A stretch of DNA of 64,000 bases from Loripinus fragilis. Lineage: Eukaryota > Mollusca > Bivalvia > Lucinida > Lucinidae. The stretch lies in NCBI GenBank assembly GCA_964019695.1, contig OZ026524.1:61883066-61947065 (forward strand). The letters run 5' to 3'. The position numbers were made by a program, and so were the translations under genes. The notes beneath the pieces are model-generated. The model saw only the letters and a program-made list of their open reading frames with translations. It made no database searches and was not told the DNA's origin. Of this stretch, positions 1 to 42,300 are shown piece by piece; within the stretch, counting starts at the first letter, position 1; each line of letters starts with the position of its first letter.

Positions 1-53
1 AATCCAGCATTCAGAAATCTGTGCCTTTTCCAGAATTACCTCTGGTACTCACC

Positions 54-205
54 AGGCCTCCAGATAAGAGTGCGTATTGGAAAAGTATTTTCTTTATTTC
101 TCATCCAAACAAGTGTTGTGGGTACTCAAAAGAACCGTCTCAATGAGACGGTTCTTTTGAGCACCAAAAACACATGTTTAATTTAATTGGTAAGAATATA
201 ACTCC
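54..205 (+). mobile_element. Hairpin-centred MITE-like element (family H), copy 1
   Basis: This element starts AGGCCTCCAGATAAGAGTG and has a central near-perfect hairpin, CTCAAAAGAACCGTCTC / GAGACGGTTCTTTTGAG, at 125-161. The flanks are ATGTT-containing and mutually inverted. Related copies occur on both strands throughout the window (4489, 12519, 17404, 21780, 23192, 36402, 36657, 44346), which identifies it as a dispersed repeat. No coding content. Confidence 0.75.
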
Positions 206-298
206 TCTCTGTATATATTTATAATACCCTTAAATTTGAACAATTAAGTCAATTTAATTTTCTTAAACCTGTTTTCGGTGTTTGTGTCTAAGAAAAAT

Positions 299-468
299 TT
301 TGTTTGATTTAATTCTTTATGTCCCAGTCTGAGTCAACAAATTTTCAGTTATACCGGGACAGGCCTTTTAGGGTGAACCAGTACAAATCAAAGATTAATG
401 TGTCTTGCTCAAGGAGACCATCTCAATCTCAAGTCAAGAACTCTAACACTAAGCCACTGGCCCGAGCT
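299..468 (-). mobile_element. tRNA-derived SINE (V-SINE-like, family A), degenerate
   Basis: Read on the minus strand it has a degraded tRNA head, the core CTTGAGCAAGACACATTAAT and the tail GGGAC...AATTAAATCAAAC seen in better copies elsewhere. The CTTGAGCAAGACAC core resembles the V-domain of V-SINEs. Confidence 0.75.
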
Positions 469-625
469 TTCTGACCGAGTAAGACTCAAACTAGTCTGCT
501 CCACTACAGAGAATCAATAGATAACTGAAATCTTGCATGTACATGTAGCTATTTCAGTTTGTTTGTTTTGTTGCTTTATGCCTCAAGTCATCAGCAATGG
601 TCTCGGCGGGACTGTCAGTTTCACG

Positions 626-2057
626 GGGTTCCCAAGGTCAGGGAAAAGTCAGAGAAAATGAAATAATTTCAAGGTCAGGGAAAAGTCAGGGAATTTTGAG
701 ATTAGTCATGGAAATTTGAATTTTTGGCAAAAGTCAGGGAAAAGTCAGGGAATTTTAGAATCATAAGTAGATGGTTGAGAAATAGGGCTATAATTTTTTA
801 AGAGGATGACAAAATGGCTTTGGTGGTTTCTTCAATCAGGTTAATAAGCAAGGCTCTGTCATTACATTATCTTTAAGAAAATCCTTGCTTAAATATACTC
901 ATGGATTTATACTGAGGGGTATATAGTTTTCATGTGAGTGTTTTTTTTTGTTGGTTTGTTAGTTTCATAAGTCAGAAGTAGTGTATATCTCAGTAGCAAC
1001 TCATCAGAAAGCAGTCACATTTGGACCATAGTTACCCTGGAGGGTAATGGCATTCACATCATGACTCCAGACCCCAGGGTCCCTATCCTTGGGTGGGACT
1101 GAAGGTCAAAATCTCGGGCAACTTTTAAAAGTATGACAAAGTTTTGGTTAAAATTTCTCAAGTTGTGTATATCTCAATAGCTTCTTGTCAGAAACCATTC
1201 ATATTCGGACCATAGTTACCCTGGAGGGTTGGCATTTACACTATGACTGTAGACCCCACCTGGGTTCCTGCCCTCCCTGGTGGGACTGGAAGTCCAAATC
1301 TAGGACACCTTTAAAAAGTACTATTCTGTTTTTCTGACTTTAATATGTAGATATCTAACAAACCATTTACATGTATTAGTATACATTCATATTTGGACAA
1401 TTTGTACATTTATAGTTCAGGCTTTCACTCGACAGCTTAAAAGACCCTTGGGTCAATGCCCCAAGGCATTGAAAGTATTCATATTTGGACAATTGGTTGG
1501 CTTCAGACATTGAGTCCATGTTCCAGGGTGGGGCTAGAGGTCAAAATCTAGGACATCTTAAGAATTTTTTTTAACAACAGGTACTATTTAGGGTTGACAT
1601 TTGCTCTGTGAGGCAGATCTTAGGATTCAATGCCCCAGGATGGGGCAAGAGATCAAAATCTAGTTTTATATAAGAGCAGTATGAGCATTGATGGAGGGTA
1701 TACGTGCCTCTCTTAAATGATCAATATGTCTAAACTCTAGGGGTATCTAAATCTTTAGATGAACTATGATGTAGAACTCTTAGGGTTGAATTTTGGCATT
1801 GTTTTTTAGCATAAAGCGTTCATTTAAAAATAAGACAATGAAAGTTGAATAGCAATAAGTAAACATATTCTGATTTAGAGGTAGTTAAGGTTGGCTGATG
1901 GGAAGGATTGGAGCCAATATCTATTAATTATGCTCATAGCTGACCAATTAGGCAGGGCAAATAGCGACATTTTTGGTCAGGGAATTTTGGAAATTGGTCA
2001 GGGAAAACTCAGTGAAAAGTCAGGGAATTTTACTTTCTATAGTTTAAGGGAACCCTG
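626..2057. mobile_element. Transposon-like block with GGGTTCCC ends and internal ~170-base repeats
   Basis: The block is bounded by GGGGTTCCC (about 625) and GGGAACCCTG (about 2048) with similar CAGGGAAAAGTCAGGGAATTTT blocks just inside both ends. Internally, units with TGTATATCTCA...GGACCATAGTTACCCTGGAG, then GGGACTG and a TCAAAATCTA-type motif repeat at about 978-1134 and 1152-1315 and more weakly to 1680. No ORF of note. The CAGGG-type ends suggest a hAT-like non-autonomous element, which is an inference. Confidence 0.5.
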
Positions 2058-2059
2058 TT

Positions 2060-2340
2060 AAAATTCACCTAACCACACTTTTTCCTGGGCAAGCTTGAAC
2101 AAGCAGTTAACCAGTACTTTGTGCACATATACTTTCGCTTGTAACTGACAACAACCCTTCTTGGATGATTCAGCGGAAGGGAGGAGAATGCGGGGGAGAA
2201 TGACCGTAGAGATTATTTCATGAACAATCTCCACGAAAGTATGGGACCGGGCCGGGATCAAACTCCGACCCCTGGACCTGCAGCCTTGACTCACATCAGT
2301 TGCCAGACACATTACCGACTGCGCTACCTGGCTGGGCTTG
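2060..2340 (-). mobile_element. tRNA-derived SINE (family B)
   Basis: In reverse complement it reads GCGCAGTCGGTAATGTGTCTGGCAAC, a tRNA-like A-box region, then a GATCCCGGCCCGGTCCC B-box region, followed by a body ending in CAAGCTTGCCCAGGAAAAAGTGTGGTTAGGTGAA. It shares the body with copies at 8736, 20416, 23876, 31503 and 55054. It lacks the A-rich tail. Confidence 0.85.
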
Positions 2341-2934
2341 CTATTACAGTTTAGATACTATATTGCAGAGAGCATTATATACAGTCAACCTTCTTTACAA
2401 TGACACTGTATGTCCCCCAAATAATTTGACGTTAAACTGTATTTCTGTTGTAATGAATTCAAATTTAAGCTAAACTGATACATTTGTGCAAATACAATTG
2501 ATGTTGTAAAGAATTTTGCTGTTATAAAGAATGTTGCTGTAAAGAGTTTTCACTGTATAACAAAAATGCCTATGCGCAGGGGGACTTCGTTGTTCATATG
2601 CAACAAAGTCCTTTTTTGTGTTGAGGCCCATTTGCTCACTGTAGTTTATTTTTGTAATTTTATAACATTAAGTGGGAATCAATGCGAGAAAACCTGTCTT
2701 CAGTGTTTCCGACAAAGCGAGACTCAAACCAGTCCCCTCAACTACAGAGTCTAGCTAGAAAATTGAAATTTCGCCTGTTGCAAGTTTAGATATGATACTT
2801 TCCAAAAAGCGAATAACAAAGGCGCTGATCAGTCTGCGCAGATGCGCAGGCTGGTCTGTGCCTCTGTTGTTTGCAAACCCACTAAGACAGGTTTTCTGGT
2901 GTCGATGCCCAAGTAACAGTTTCTGTATTTTGAG
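2341..2934. other. Intron/5' region: AT-rich degenerate repeats, no gene seen
   Basis: The sequence from 2377 to 2560 looks like an old TA-rich DNA-element remnant (ACAGTCAACCTTCTTTACAA ... TTTTCACTGTATAA). The stretch 2795-2900 contains a CTGATCAGTCTGCGCAGATG repeat also seen in diverged form near 10780 and 16840. The first CDC20 exon was searched for here and not found. Confidence 0.5.
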
Positions 2935-32531
<29,597 letters not shown>

Positions 32532-32900
32532 TTTTAAACCATCAACCTCAAAGGCATACAAGGAGACGACGGGTCTTGGACTGGCAACCTGTATCAGATA
32601 AATTTAAACCATCAACCTCAAAGGCATACAAGGAGACGACGGGTCTAGGACTGGCAACCTGTATCAGATAAATTTAAACCATCAACCTCAAAGGCATACA
32701 AGGAGACGACGGGTCTAGGACTGGCAACCTGTATCAGATAATTTTAAACCATCAACCTCAAAGGCATACAAGGAGATGACGGGTCTAGGACTGGCAACCT
32801 GTATCAGATAATTTTAAACCATCAACCTCAAAGGCATACAAGGAGACGACGGGTCTAGGACTGGCAACCTGTATCAGATAATTTTAAACCATCAACCTCT

Positions 32901-33490
32901 TAGGGTCTACACAGTCATTGATTCTGTTCAGGCCAAAACAATTGTCTCATTTCTGGAAACCCTACAGCGCTACTTTTCTTGCGCCTAGACTAAAAAAAAT
33001 TTGGACATCTGAGAGTTTTTCCTTTTTTTATAATATGTTGAATGATTTTCAATGTTTTCCTATCAAAAAAAAATCTAAAAAAATGCCTACCTAGTGACTC
33101 TTTAAAATATTGAAGCGCTTCAGGAAGCAAAATATTTATTTATTTTGACCTTACAGCTTTCACTACAAGAAGGGTTTACAACAACACAACTAGCAGGTTA
33201 GCAAAGAGGTAGTTCATGAACTTGAATTTGGAGATATGGCTGTCATGCAAATATTAACACTTTGCAGTAGAGTGACAGGAATTTAAATACTGATTGGCAG
33301 TTTGGGATGTTTAAAAGAGGTAAAGACAATGGACATGATACTTGGAAAATGCAAATTCCAAATAGTTTCCTTCCTTATTTTCAGTAACATTTGTTGAAGG
33401 TACTAATTGGAATTGCCTCATAGAGGCAATTCCAATGTGTACCTACAGCATATGTCTTTTCAATAAATGAGTTTTTCACCATAAACTTTT
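32901..33490. other. Presumed CDC20 3'UTR/downstream flank
   Basis: This is AT-rich sequence without ORFs. A candidate polyadenylation signal AATAAA is at 33462-33467, but it sits in a family H-like hairpin remnant (33395-33475), so its use is uncertain. The true transcript end cannot be fixed from sequence. Confidence 0.4.
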
Positions 33491-34250
33491 TTATGCCCCC
33501 ATCATTTATAATGGGGGGGGGGGGCATTTAGCATCACCCTTGTCCGTATGTCGGTACGTCCTCTCCCGTACGTACGAAAAATGGTTTCCGGGAGATATCT
33601 TTTGAAAACATTGGTGTATTGGATTCATATTTCATACACAGGTATATAATCATAAAATACAGGTCAAGTTTGATTATGGACAATATCCACCAATTATCAT
33701 CAGAGTTATGGCCCTTGATCTCAGAATGAAAAATGGTTTCCGGGCGATATCTTTTGAATACAGTTATGTATTGGATTCATATTTCATACACAGGTATATA
33801 ATCATAAAATACAGGTCAAGTTTGATTACGGGTAAAATCCACCAGTTATCATCAAAGTTATGGCCTTGATCTCGGTATGAAAAATGGTTTCCTGGCGATA
33901 TCTTTTGAATACATTGGTGAAATGGATTCATATTTCATACACAAGTATATAATCATAAAATACAGGTCAAGTTTGATTACGGATAAAATCAACCAATTAT
34001 TATCAGAGTTATGGCCCTTGATCTCCGTATGAAAAATGGTTTCCAGGCGGTATCTTTTGAATACATTGGTGTATTGGATTCATATTTCATACACAGGAAT
34101 GTAATCATAAAATACAGGTCAAGTTTGATTACGGATAAAATCCACTGATAATTATTAGAGTTATGGCCCTTTGTTAATGACAATGCCCTATTTATGCGAA
34201 TTTGGCAATAGTGGGGACATCTGTGTCCCATGGACACATTTCTAGTTAAA
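33490..34250 (+). mobile_element. Tandem-core element with TTTATGCCCCC start
   Basis: TTTTATGCCCCCATCATTTA, a G-run and GTCCGTATGTCGGTACGTCC are followed by four units of about 147-150 bases. Each carries GAAAAATGGTTTCC, TTGGATTCATATTTCATACA, AATCATAAAATACAGGTCAA and AGTTATGGCC. It closes near GTGTCCCATGGACACATTTC. The architecture matches that of 5687-7262. Confidence 0.75.
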
Positions 34251-34527
34251 ACAAATTCTCAACCACTTCATTTATTCAAAGAAATGAGCATGTAGAAATG
34301 AACAACTTTTCATGTAGTTTGTCATGCACCTGGATGACAATAATGAACTGCCTATTTTATGCTTCTGATAACCTATCTTGAGATGTTTCATGGGAGTATA
34401 TTGCTAAATTGGTAGTTATGTGGTTGTAACACTTATCCTACCAGTATTATTTTTGTCCTGAAAATGTTGCCCGGGTAATACATCTGCTGCGTATATCAAA
34501 ATTTACTCTAGACTACTTTCATCATTT

Positions 34528-34722
34528 AGCATAGCGCAGTGGTACAGTTGCTAGAGCATTAAACAGGGGATTGAAGGGTTGCTAGTCCAAGACTGACTTC
34601 CGCCGGAGTTACTGTGTTGTCTCCTTAAGCAACACACCTTATCCACTGCTTAGTATTGGTTCAACCATGAAGACAGAAAAATTGTTGACTGGGACATAAA
34701 GCATAAAAACAAACAAACAAAC
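34528..34722 (+). mobile_element. tRNA-derived SINE (family C)
   Basis: It has the head TAGCATAGCGCAGTGGTACA, the body TCCTTAAGCAACACACCTTA and TTGGTTCAACCATGAAGACA, and the tail GACTGGGACATAAAGCATAA followed by (CAAA)n. Confidence 0.8.
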
Positions 34723-34845
34723 CTTCACTATGGAAGCAGACAATATGAGCCCTGATCAGACTGCTCCTGAGGGGATAAATCTGATCTGGGTTCATATTGT
34801 TTGTAATATAAGCTATCAAAGTACATATATCAGCTGAAGGCTATT

Positions 34846-36075
34846 CCAGAAAAAAACACCTGGGGGTGGAAGACGGCACCTTTTTTTTACCCAACCACCC
34901 ATGGAATTCAATTTCCTCAGACACCAACCACCCATGTAATTAGAAAGCTTCGTACACCAACTACCCATAGAATTCAATTTTCCTACGGCCCAGTGGTGTA
35001 AAATTCCCCATCCGCTCCCTCGCATTGGTGAAACTTTGGGTTAGACACGTAAAATGCATTTTATCCTTAAGAGAAGACGCAACAAAGGTAGAAATATATG
35101 GTTGATCTTTTTCGTCCCAAACCGGATGTTTATATCAGACAGTTGCAAGTATGCATGCACATCTCTGCGATTAACTCCCCAACTCCCCAGCGGCTTGTTC
35201 CGGGAGCCTCCTCTGGACTCAGGGGGCCTCCGGGTGCAGACGACGGAGATCGTCCTAATCGGCGGGCAAATTCAGAAATTGAACACCACATTTTTGCTTA
35301 CACCAATGCCGGTCTTTGGTTCCACATTTGCTGTACAAATTAAATGTCACAGCCAGACATTGGATCGTTTTAAGGAAAGAAAATAGGGGGGGGGGGGGGG
35401 GGGGGGGGGGGTGGGGGGGGAGGGGGCTCATGAGAGACTAAGTGTGCCATAAAACAAATTGAAATAATAAAGCCTCAGCAGTGAGAATAATATGAATTTA
35501 GATGCTACCTTAACTGTGCAAAGCAATCAAACAGATCAATTCACAATTATTATGAGTGTAATCAACTGCGAAAGAAATGGTTAAACGCATTATTCAAATG
35601 TCCAGTTTCAGTCTTTATTGGTACAGGTTTTTATAGGGATTGGCTTTTATCAGTAGCCTAACTACCCTACAGCGTTGTTTCCTTGAATAATTCTGCTGAA
35701 AATACATGTTTCCCAAGTGAAGTAATGACCGCTAAAGAAGCCACTATTGGGGAGTTTAATTTGGTATGGTTTTTTACCAATATTCGACGGAAACATCCGA
35801 GTTTTGACGATTGCGTATAAACAAAAATGGCCATTTCCGCTGCAGTTTGCTAAGCTCTACGCTTTCTTTTGGCTAGATTTGATAAAACTTCGCTTTTTTT
35901 TTTGCAGATATTATTCTTTCATCCCCTTCCACGCAGCGAAATACCAACCACCTATGTAATTAGATTTGGTTGGACACAAATGACCCATATAATTTGATAA
36001 CTTTAAGCACCAACCACCCATAGAAAAATATATCGCCTGCCGTCTTCCCTTCCCAGGTCTTTTTTTCTGAAAATG
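34846..36075. mobile_element. Element with ~40-base imperfect inverted ends and CCAACCACCCAT motif arrays
   Basis: The left end CCAGAAAAAAACACCTGGGG with GGAAGACGGC and the right end GCCGTCTTCCC with CCCAGGTCTTTTTTTCTG are inverted. Both subterminal regions contain several ACCAACCACCCATGTAATTA-type motifs about 25-35 bases apart. A long G-run (35386-35430) lies inside. The overlapping open frames at 35054-35386 resemble no family I know. Confidence 0.6.
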
Positions 36076-36401
36076 CCCTGACGAGAAAGCAGATGACATA
36101 TTTGAGTACCCACAACGTATACTGAGGGAAAAAAGTTAAGCAATTAGTTATAATGGGTTTTTGCCATTGGCGATCTTTTGAGCATTAGATCTTTTTTATT
36201 AGCAGGTGTGCATGTATGCTAGTTGTTTGACAATGATCTACTGGCTACATGCAAGAGGTCTAAAGAAACAAATTTGAATTTTATAGCGAGGATTTGATCT
36301 GCTGAGCAGTTTAATTTCAAATGCTATTTAATTGAAAGGGAGGTAATTTGTCCAATATACACCTGTTAATATATCTATACAATGGACTAAGTGTTTAGTA
36401 T

Positions 36402-36545
36402 TGCAGGCATTTAAGTAAGAGTGTGTGACAGAAAAATAATTTTCTTATTTCTCAACCAAAACATATGTTGTGGGTACTAAAAAAAAACGTCTCAATGTGA
36501 CGGTTCTTTTGAGCACCCAAAACATATGTTAAAATTATGGGTAAG
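36402..36545 (+). mobile_element. Hairpin-centred element (family H), copy 6
   Basis: TGCAGGCATTTAAGTAAGAG, then CTTATTTCTCAACCAAAACA and the hairpin AAAAAACGTCTCAATGTGAC / GGTTCTTTTGAGC. Confidence 0.75.
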
Positions 36546-36656
36546 TAAATATTTACAATTTTATACTGAAATTTTTTGATTATCTAAACCTGTGGGATTG
36601 GATCTGAATATCCATACATTGGTATGTGTTAGCAGCTAAGTCTTTGTCTATACTGT

Positions 36657-36800
36657 TAGCAGGCCCACAGATAAGAGTGCATAACTGAAATTATTTTTCT
36701 TATTTCTCAACCTAAACATTTGTTGTGGGTACTCAAAAGAACCATCTCGATGAGACAGTTCTTTTGAGCACCCAAAACACATGTTTAAACTGATGGATAT
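36657..36800 (+). mobile_element. Hairpin-centred element (family H), copy 7
   Basis: GCAGGCCCACAGATAAGAGT, CTTATTTCTCAACCTAAACA, and the hairpin CTCAAAAGAACCATCTCGAT / GAGACAGTTCTTTTGAG. It lies about 250 bases from copy 6 in the same orientation. Confidence 0.78.
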
Positions 36801-38062
36801 GAAAATAATCACAATTTTATGCTAAAAAAAATTGCTCAACTGGCCCTATGTGTTAATATGAGCCAGTACATATGATTTTGGTAGTTATACTTATATTATT
36901 TGGTACTTTATATGCACAAAAGCCTCTGCTAAATGCACAGGGCTAGTGGTTTAAGTTTTGGTCTGAGTCTTCATCTACTATCCTACTTTGTGTATGAGAG
37001 AAGGGTAGTCTCTGACCAGACTGGGTGGATACAGGCATTTTTTTCCGTGGTAAAGCATTTGATTAGATATGCAATTTTATTTCACATATAATACCGGTGT
37101 TTATGTATTATTACTAAACTAAACTTGATTTTTTATGTTTTTCACATTGATTTTTGACGATAACTTTTTTATTACTAATTTAAGCACACTGTGTTAGCGA
37201 TGAGAGTTGTAGAGAAAAATTAGCGCCAATTTCTCCATTGGCTTTAAAATCCAACATGCTGCAGTTAGCCTTGCGCATAGATGCACTCTTTTAGCATTTT
37301 AAGTAAAGCGCAAATAAACTAAGATAAATATGTCAGTCAAAAAGCTACATTGCACCGCCCTAATTCACTAACAAAGACGATGGGTGGCTTGTTTAAATAA
37401 TATAATGAAAATCGGGCCTGATGTGCTCGTGTGTTAAAGGGGACATATCAAGGTTTTTCATTTTTCATTGCAAATATCTTTTATATGTCGGATTTGATGT
37501 ATTTATTAAGAACCCAGATCATTTTCCACAATGTTCAGTGATAAAATGAGTATATTTATCATTTTCTTTAAGCTTGTGCGCTTTGTCAATAAAATATCGA
37601 CTCGCTTACTTCCCTTGAATAAATTACTTCCCTTTGCTATTGAGTGTCCTGATGACGTCACAGAGGCAGTTTATGAAGGACTGTTAGTATAGAATCGTGT
37701 TGGATTCCGTTATTTTTTTTAATATTCTCGGATAAAAAAGGGTTAATGTGTTGCAAAAATCACTGCAATACGCATTCTGATCAGTAGGTCCGCTCTCATT
37801 GAAATTGTGGATAGATTTTTTGTGTTTTAGTGAATTGAATGCCCTACGATAATCTATTTTAGCGGCTCAGAGAAAATGTAAATCTCCGAGACAATTCAAA
37901 GGATTACGCGTCTATGCGCATGAAACAGTCGTGAAAGCATTTGTAAACCTGATAATCGAGCTATCGTCAATTCAAGCAATAAAACCGGCAGTTTAATTTT
38001 GCAATGAAATGAGTCATAAATATTATTTCAGTCCTCTGTTCCGTATGTGTTAAACGAATTTT

Positions 38063-38250
38063 GTTTATTTGAATTGATTCTTTGCATCTTTGAGTCATGT
38101 CAGGCTGGCTTCCTGGGTTGAAACAGTACTTAGAAGAGATTAACGTGTCTTGCTCAAGGACACAAACCGCAGCAGTGTCGCAGGTGAGGCTCGAGCCTGT
38201 AACCCTTCGATCTCGAGTCAAGCACTCTACCATTAAGTCACTGCGCTCCC
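38063..38250 (-). mobile_element. tRNA-derived SINE (family A variant)
   Basis: The reverse complement has GGGAGCGCAGTGACTTAATG, a GTTACAGGCTCGAGCCTCAC B-box region, CTTGAGCAAGACACGTTAAT and a CTGTTTCAACCCAGGAAGCC body. CGAATTTT flanks both sides. Confidence 0.88.
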
Positions 38251-39104
38251 TAATTCGAATTTTGCATTGTGGGTTAAACTCCAGTGGGGATTCATCAGTC
38301 TGTTCATAGGGCTCTAAAATTGCACAGTGCGGATACTGAACATTTTGTCATAGGGGGTCCAAATTTGACTTCTTGTTTTATAAACATTTTTAGTTGATGG
38401 GGCGACAGAGGATCCAAATACCACGATAAGCGGGCCATCATTGGCCCGCCAGCGAAACGGTGTTTCGTTGGCGTGCCGATGATGGCTCAACCTTGAATGC
38501 TGGCTTTGTAGCCTTGTGATGTTTCAGGGGATCCAGACCAGTATTGCTAAGAAGCCCTATATTTTGTGATTTTATTCAGGGGGGGGGGGGGGGGGGGGGT
38601 CCGGACCCCCTGTCCCTCCTCTGGGTCCGCCCATGTTTAAGTACCGAAAATTAAAACATTGATGCATGGCGCACCAAGATAATGTAGGCTATGTGGGTAG
38701 GTGAGTGTTCATTACGGCATAAGTTAATTGAGAGAGAGAGAGAGAGAGAGAGAGTTCAAAGCCGGCTCGTGAATTTTTGCACTTACCTCATATTTTTAGA
38801 CAATATTTATATATGCATGCGCAGCCATCTTAAGTGGGGCTACAGCCTAGCAGAGCGGCTAAATTTTGCTCTGCTTCTTCATCACCGACTATGCTCTTAA
38901 GTTATCTGGGTGTGAGAGTGGCAGAAACTGTCAAGACTGTGCGCAGATAAGTGTTTTGGACTTTAATCTCATGAGCTCGCTTTTTCTGTGTTCTTTGAAA
39001 ACGCCTCGCGAGACGCTTCCAATGAACGCATTAATAGTTTATATTCTTGTAGAAAATATAAAAACCGGGATCTGTGTTGCATCAGAATTGAGGCTTGTAT
39101 AGGG

Positions 39105-39310
39105 GTTTTAGGGATATAGGATATTTGCCATTTTACTTCCAGGGATATGGGATACTTTCCATTTTACTTCCAGGGATATAGGATACTGTGTTCAATATTT
39201 TTGCCTACTTCCAGGGATATTGATATTTAGGAAAATCAATTATGGGGATATTTCCCAGTTTATAAGGGATACTTGCCTGTTTACTTCCAGGGATATGGGA
39301 TACTTGGTAC
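39105..39310 (+). repeat. Tandem repeat of TACTTCCAGGGATATGGGATACTT units
   Basis: About five irregular units of ACTTCCAGGGATATRGGATA separated by TTGCC/TTTCCATTT spacers. Confidence 0.85.
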
Positions 39311-42300
39311 CCCCCTATACAAGCCTCAGAATTTGAACTTAGCAGATGCTCACACAATATGCTCTTTGATTTCGGTGACTAAATGGCGAGTCTATCTCCC
39401 CTTCCCGAAATGACATGCATTTTGTCATGTAGAATTCCTGGGCCACGTGCAACTAAAATCAATAGGTTGTCAATCTACATGTACAATCCTCGGGTCGACA
39501 TGCGCCCAAAGCCACAGTTTTGGTATTCGTAAAGGAATCCTTCATACATGGTTGCGCAGCCATCTAGCGGGGCTAAGGGCCTGAGTCGTCGTCGACCCCG
39601 CCAGTAGGCCGATAGTGGCCCGATCTTGGATACTGGATGGGTCTCTACTTTATGTCTATATTGTTGGAGGAGGCCCTTGCGATACTGCATGTGTGCAAGC
39701 TCGTCTGATCCCTCGGTGCACGAATGAAAATCGCATGAGCTTGTTATAATTTGTCAATGGGCTCATTGGAAGCGTCTTGTCTCAAGAAATGCGTAAAATG
39801 ATTCCGATGGGCAAGTGGTCAAAAAAAGGAAGAAATAAAAACAGACAATAATAAATTCAACAAACAAAAAAACTAATCCGTGTTCAAGTCAGGGAACTTA
39901 CTGAGTTGGCTCGTACATACATGTAGCCCGGCGATCTTGATTCCCAATTCTTAAAAAGCGCAAAACTGCGTTTCCGAGAGTCAAAAATATCCTTTTTGAT
40001 GGCAAAATTACATTTTTTGCAATCGATAACAATATATTTTGCGGAACTCGATCATGGTTTGAAAATAGAAAACGTTGTTGTCGCCGATCAAGTTCATTTT
40101 AATCAATGCGTTTGCTATTGTCGCATGCCGGTGTGATACGACAACGTCACCCGTTTTTTGTATTTGATAAACTTGAGCATTTTGTCATGTAGACAAATAG
40201 TAGACCTAGAATCTGTATAAAATGGGGTTTGATTAACAAAGGCATACAATGTCATTATGCCGTATAGGCGGCTGCCGATGTGAGCCCAAGATTATGTTTT
40301 CAACGGGTCTTCAACTTTCGAGAAACTCGTTGGAATATTGATAAGTGTGTTACAGTAGCCTATTGGTCCAGACTCGTCAATGTCTACCCCGAAACATCAT
40401 TTAAATCGCTATCAAAGGCGATACATATGCTGCATTATTCACTGCGACAATACAGTCAATACACAGTCATCGGACGAACTGCCCTTGTGGCGTCACAAAT
40501 CCAAGGGAAGTGACTCGCCGCTACAGAAATCAAGGGAGATAAGCAGGATAATAAATTATCGACACTAATTAATAAACGGTCTAATTAGCGAAGATATTCT
40601 TATTTTTTTACCACAAAAAATGATATGTTTAGCTCTTAGTACCATTTTCTTCCAAATTTTACTGGATTTAGAACTTTAATATGTCCCCTTTAAGCTATAG
40701 GGGTCATCTCGAAAACTGTCCGTTTTGGAGCATGTGCATAAGAGAGAAATAGCGTGTCATGCGTAATCACAGCCTCTATTCCTACAAATGAGCACATGCA
40801 AATAAGATTCTGTAAACGCACAGTACATTCTGGGTATGCAAACAGCAGTATTAAGGTATGCATCACCGCTGAATAACGGTATATTTGCCACTTGTATATA
40901 TTCTTTTGAGAAGAACCCTTTTTGTCACGCCTCTACAAAATTTACCTGTCAACAAAAGACTTAGAAATTTTGCCTGAATTCTGTTTATTGCAAATTCTTC
41001 ATCTATGTACACAAAAATCTGTTTGCACCGCAAACTTCGGATTTTTTTGAGAAATTGGTGCTACTTCTTCTGTACAACTTTCTAAAATTGAATATAAAAA
41101 AGTTGTCGCTGAAAATCAATGGGAAAAACATAAAAACTCAAGTTTAACAGGAAAACAACTTTTATTGCATAACAAGCTTTCTTATCACCCTTTACAAAAA
41201 GAGACTTTTTGATAAACCTTTGAGTGTTCATATACAAAAGGAGACTTCTGATTAAGCTTTGAGTGTTTATACAAAACTAAAGATAAATGTTTGTGTAAAT
41301 ATGAACCTGTATTTATTTAATGGGTTTTGTGTAATATGAACCTGTATTTATTTAATGTGTTATTTAATGACACAAGTATAAGGCTGAGCCTCAGACATTA
41401 AGAGCAATTCTCTGTAACCACCAAAAAATCTAAATAGGGGCCCGGCACGCATAGTCTCAGATTAACTTGATTTTTTTTGTATATTGTACATATAACCCAA
41501 AACCACCAAAAATAAAGTAATTTTTTATTTGTTACCCTTGGTTGCTATGGAAACCATGATTATTCATTTTGGGCAAATTTCGTTGATTCTGTATTTTGAA
41601 ATTATGAAAAAACACTAATTTGAAAATATTTGCAGTTATTCAAAAAACATTTTGTAACCAAATGGTTTAGGCCAAACTACAATATTGTATCAACTCTAAC
41701 TCTTGATAAATGTAGTTTGGTTCTATCATTCACGTGCTGGTTGCAGTAGGGTCCTAAAATCTACCAAAATTGGCAAAATTCCAAAATGTGAAAAAATGTT
41801 TTTTGGGCAATTTTAGGGGAAATTTTCAAAAAAATGCAGCAATACTGGTATTCAACTTCAATAGATTCTGACAATCCAACCTTAGGTCATAAAATATTTG
41901 CAATAAAATCTGTGGGAGTATTTGAAGTTTTTGGGGTAAGTCTGGTTAAATTGGACCAACAAATTGATTTCTCTAAATAAAGCTGCTTTGTACATGTGAC
42001 TTAACTGACATGATTTTGACAATATAAGACAATGAAAATTATGTAAAGTGTTACAAAACTATGCTATTTCATTAGAAGTTATTCATTCTATCATTAATCA
42101 TCCGTTACTGCCTGGAAATATGCGAAAAATGTCTTTTTTGTCCTAATGATCATACAGTACCAGTTTTTGGAATCTTGGATAATGTGCATTTTAGACCAAA
42201 TTAAGTTAAGATAACCATTGGTTTGAGTAGGGATTTACTATATTATGTCAGAATACATCAGCAAAATAGAAATTGCTGTAAAATTTTAAGAAAATAGCAA

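Larger units (their letters stand above)
37435..40695. mobile_element. TTAA-flanked element (Kolobok- or piggyBac-like), ~3.3 kb, no transposase seen
   Basis: TTAAAGGGGACATATCAAGG at 37435 and TTAATATGTCCCCTTTAA at about 40678-40695 are inverted and consistent with a TTAA duplication. The interior has no long ORF. It contains a SINE (38063-38250), a small palindrome (GGCCATCATTGGCCCGCCAG, 38437-38500), G and GA runs, and a tandem array of TACTTCCAGGGATATGGGAT units (39105-39310). Confidence 0.65.

Noticed and set aside
125..161. Stem-loop AAGAACCGTCTC...GAGACGGTTCTT followed by T-rich sequence, resembling a bacterial terminator
   Set aside because: It is part of a dispersed eukaryotic repeat present on both strands and in many places. 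Bacterial terminators do not apply here.
35054..35386. 110-codon open frame overlapping an 81-codon frame
   Set aside because: Two overlapping frames of similar length, no known motif, and location inside a transposon-like element make a real gene unlikely.
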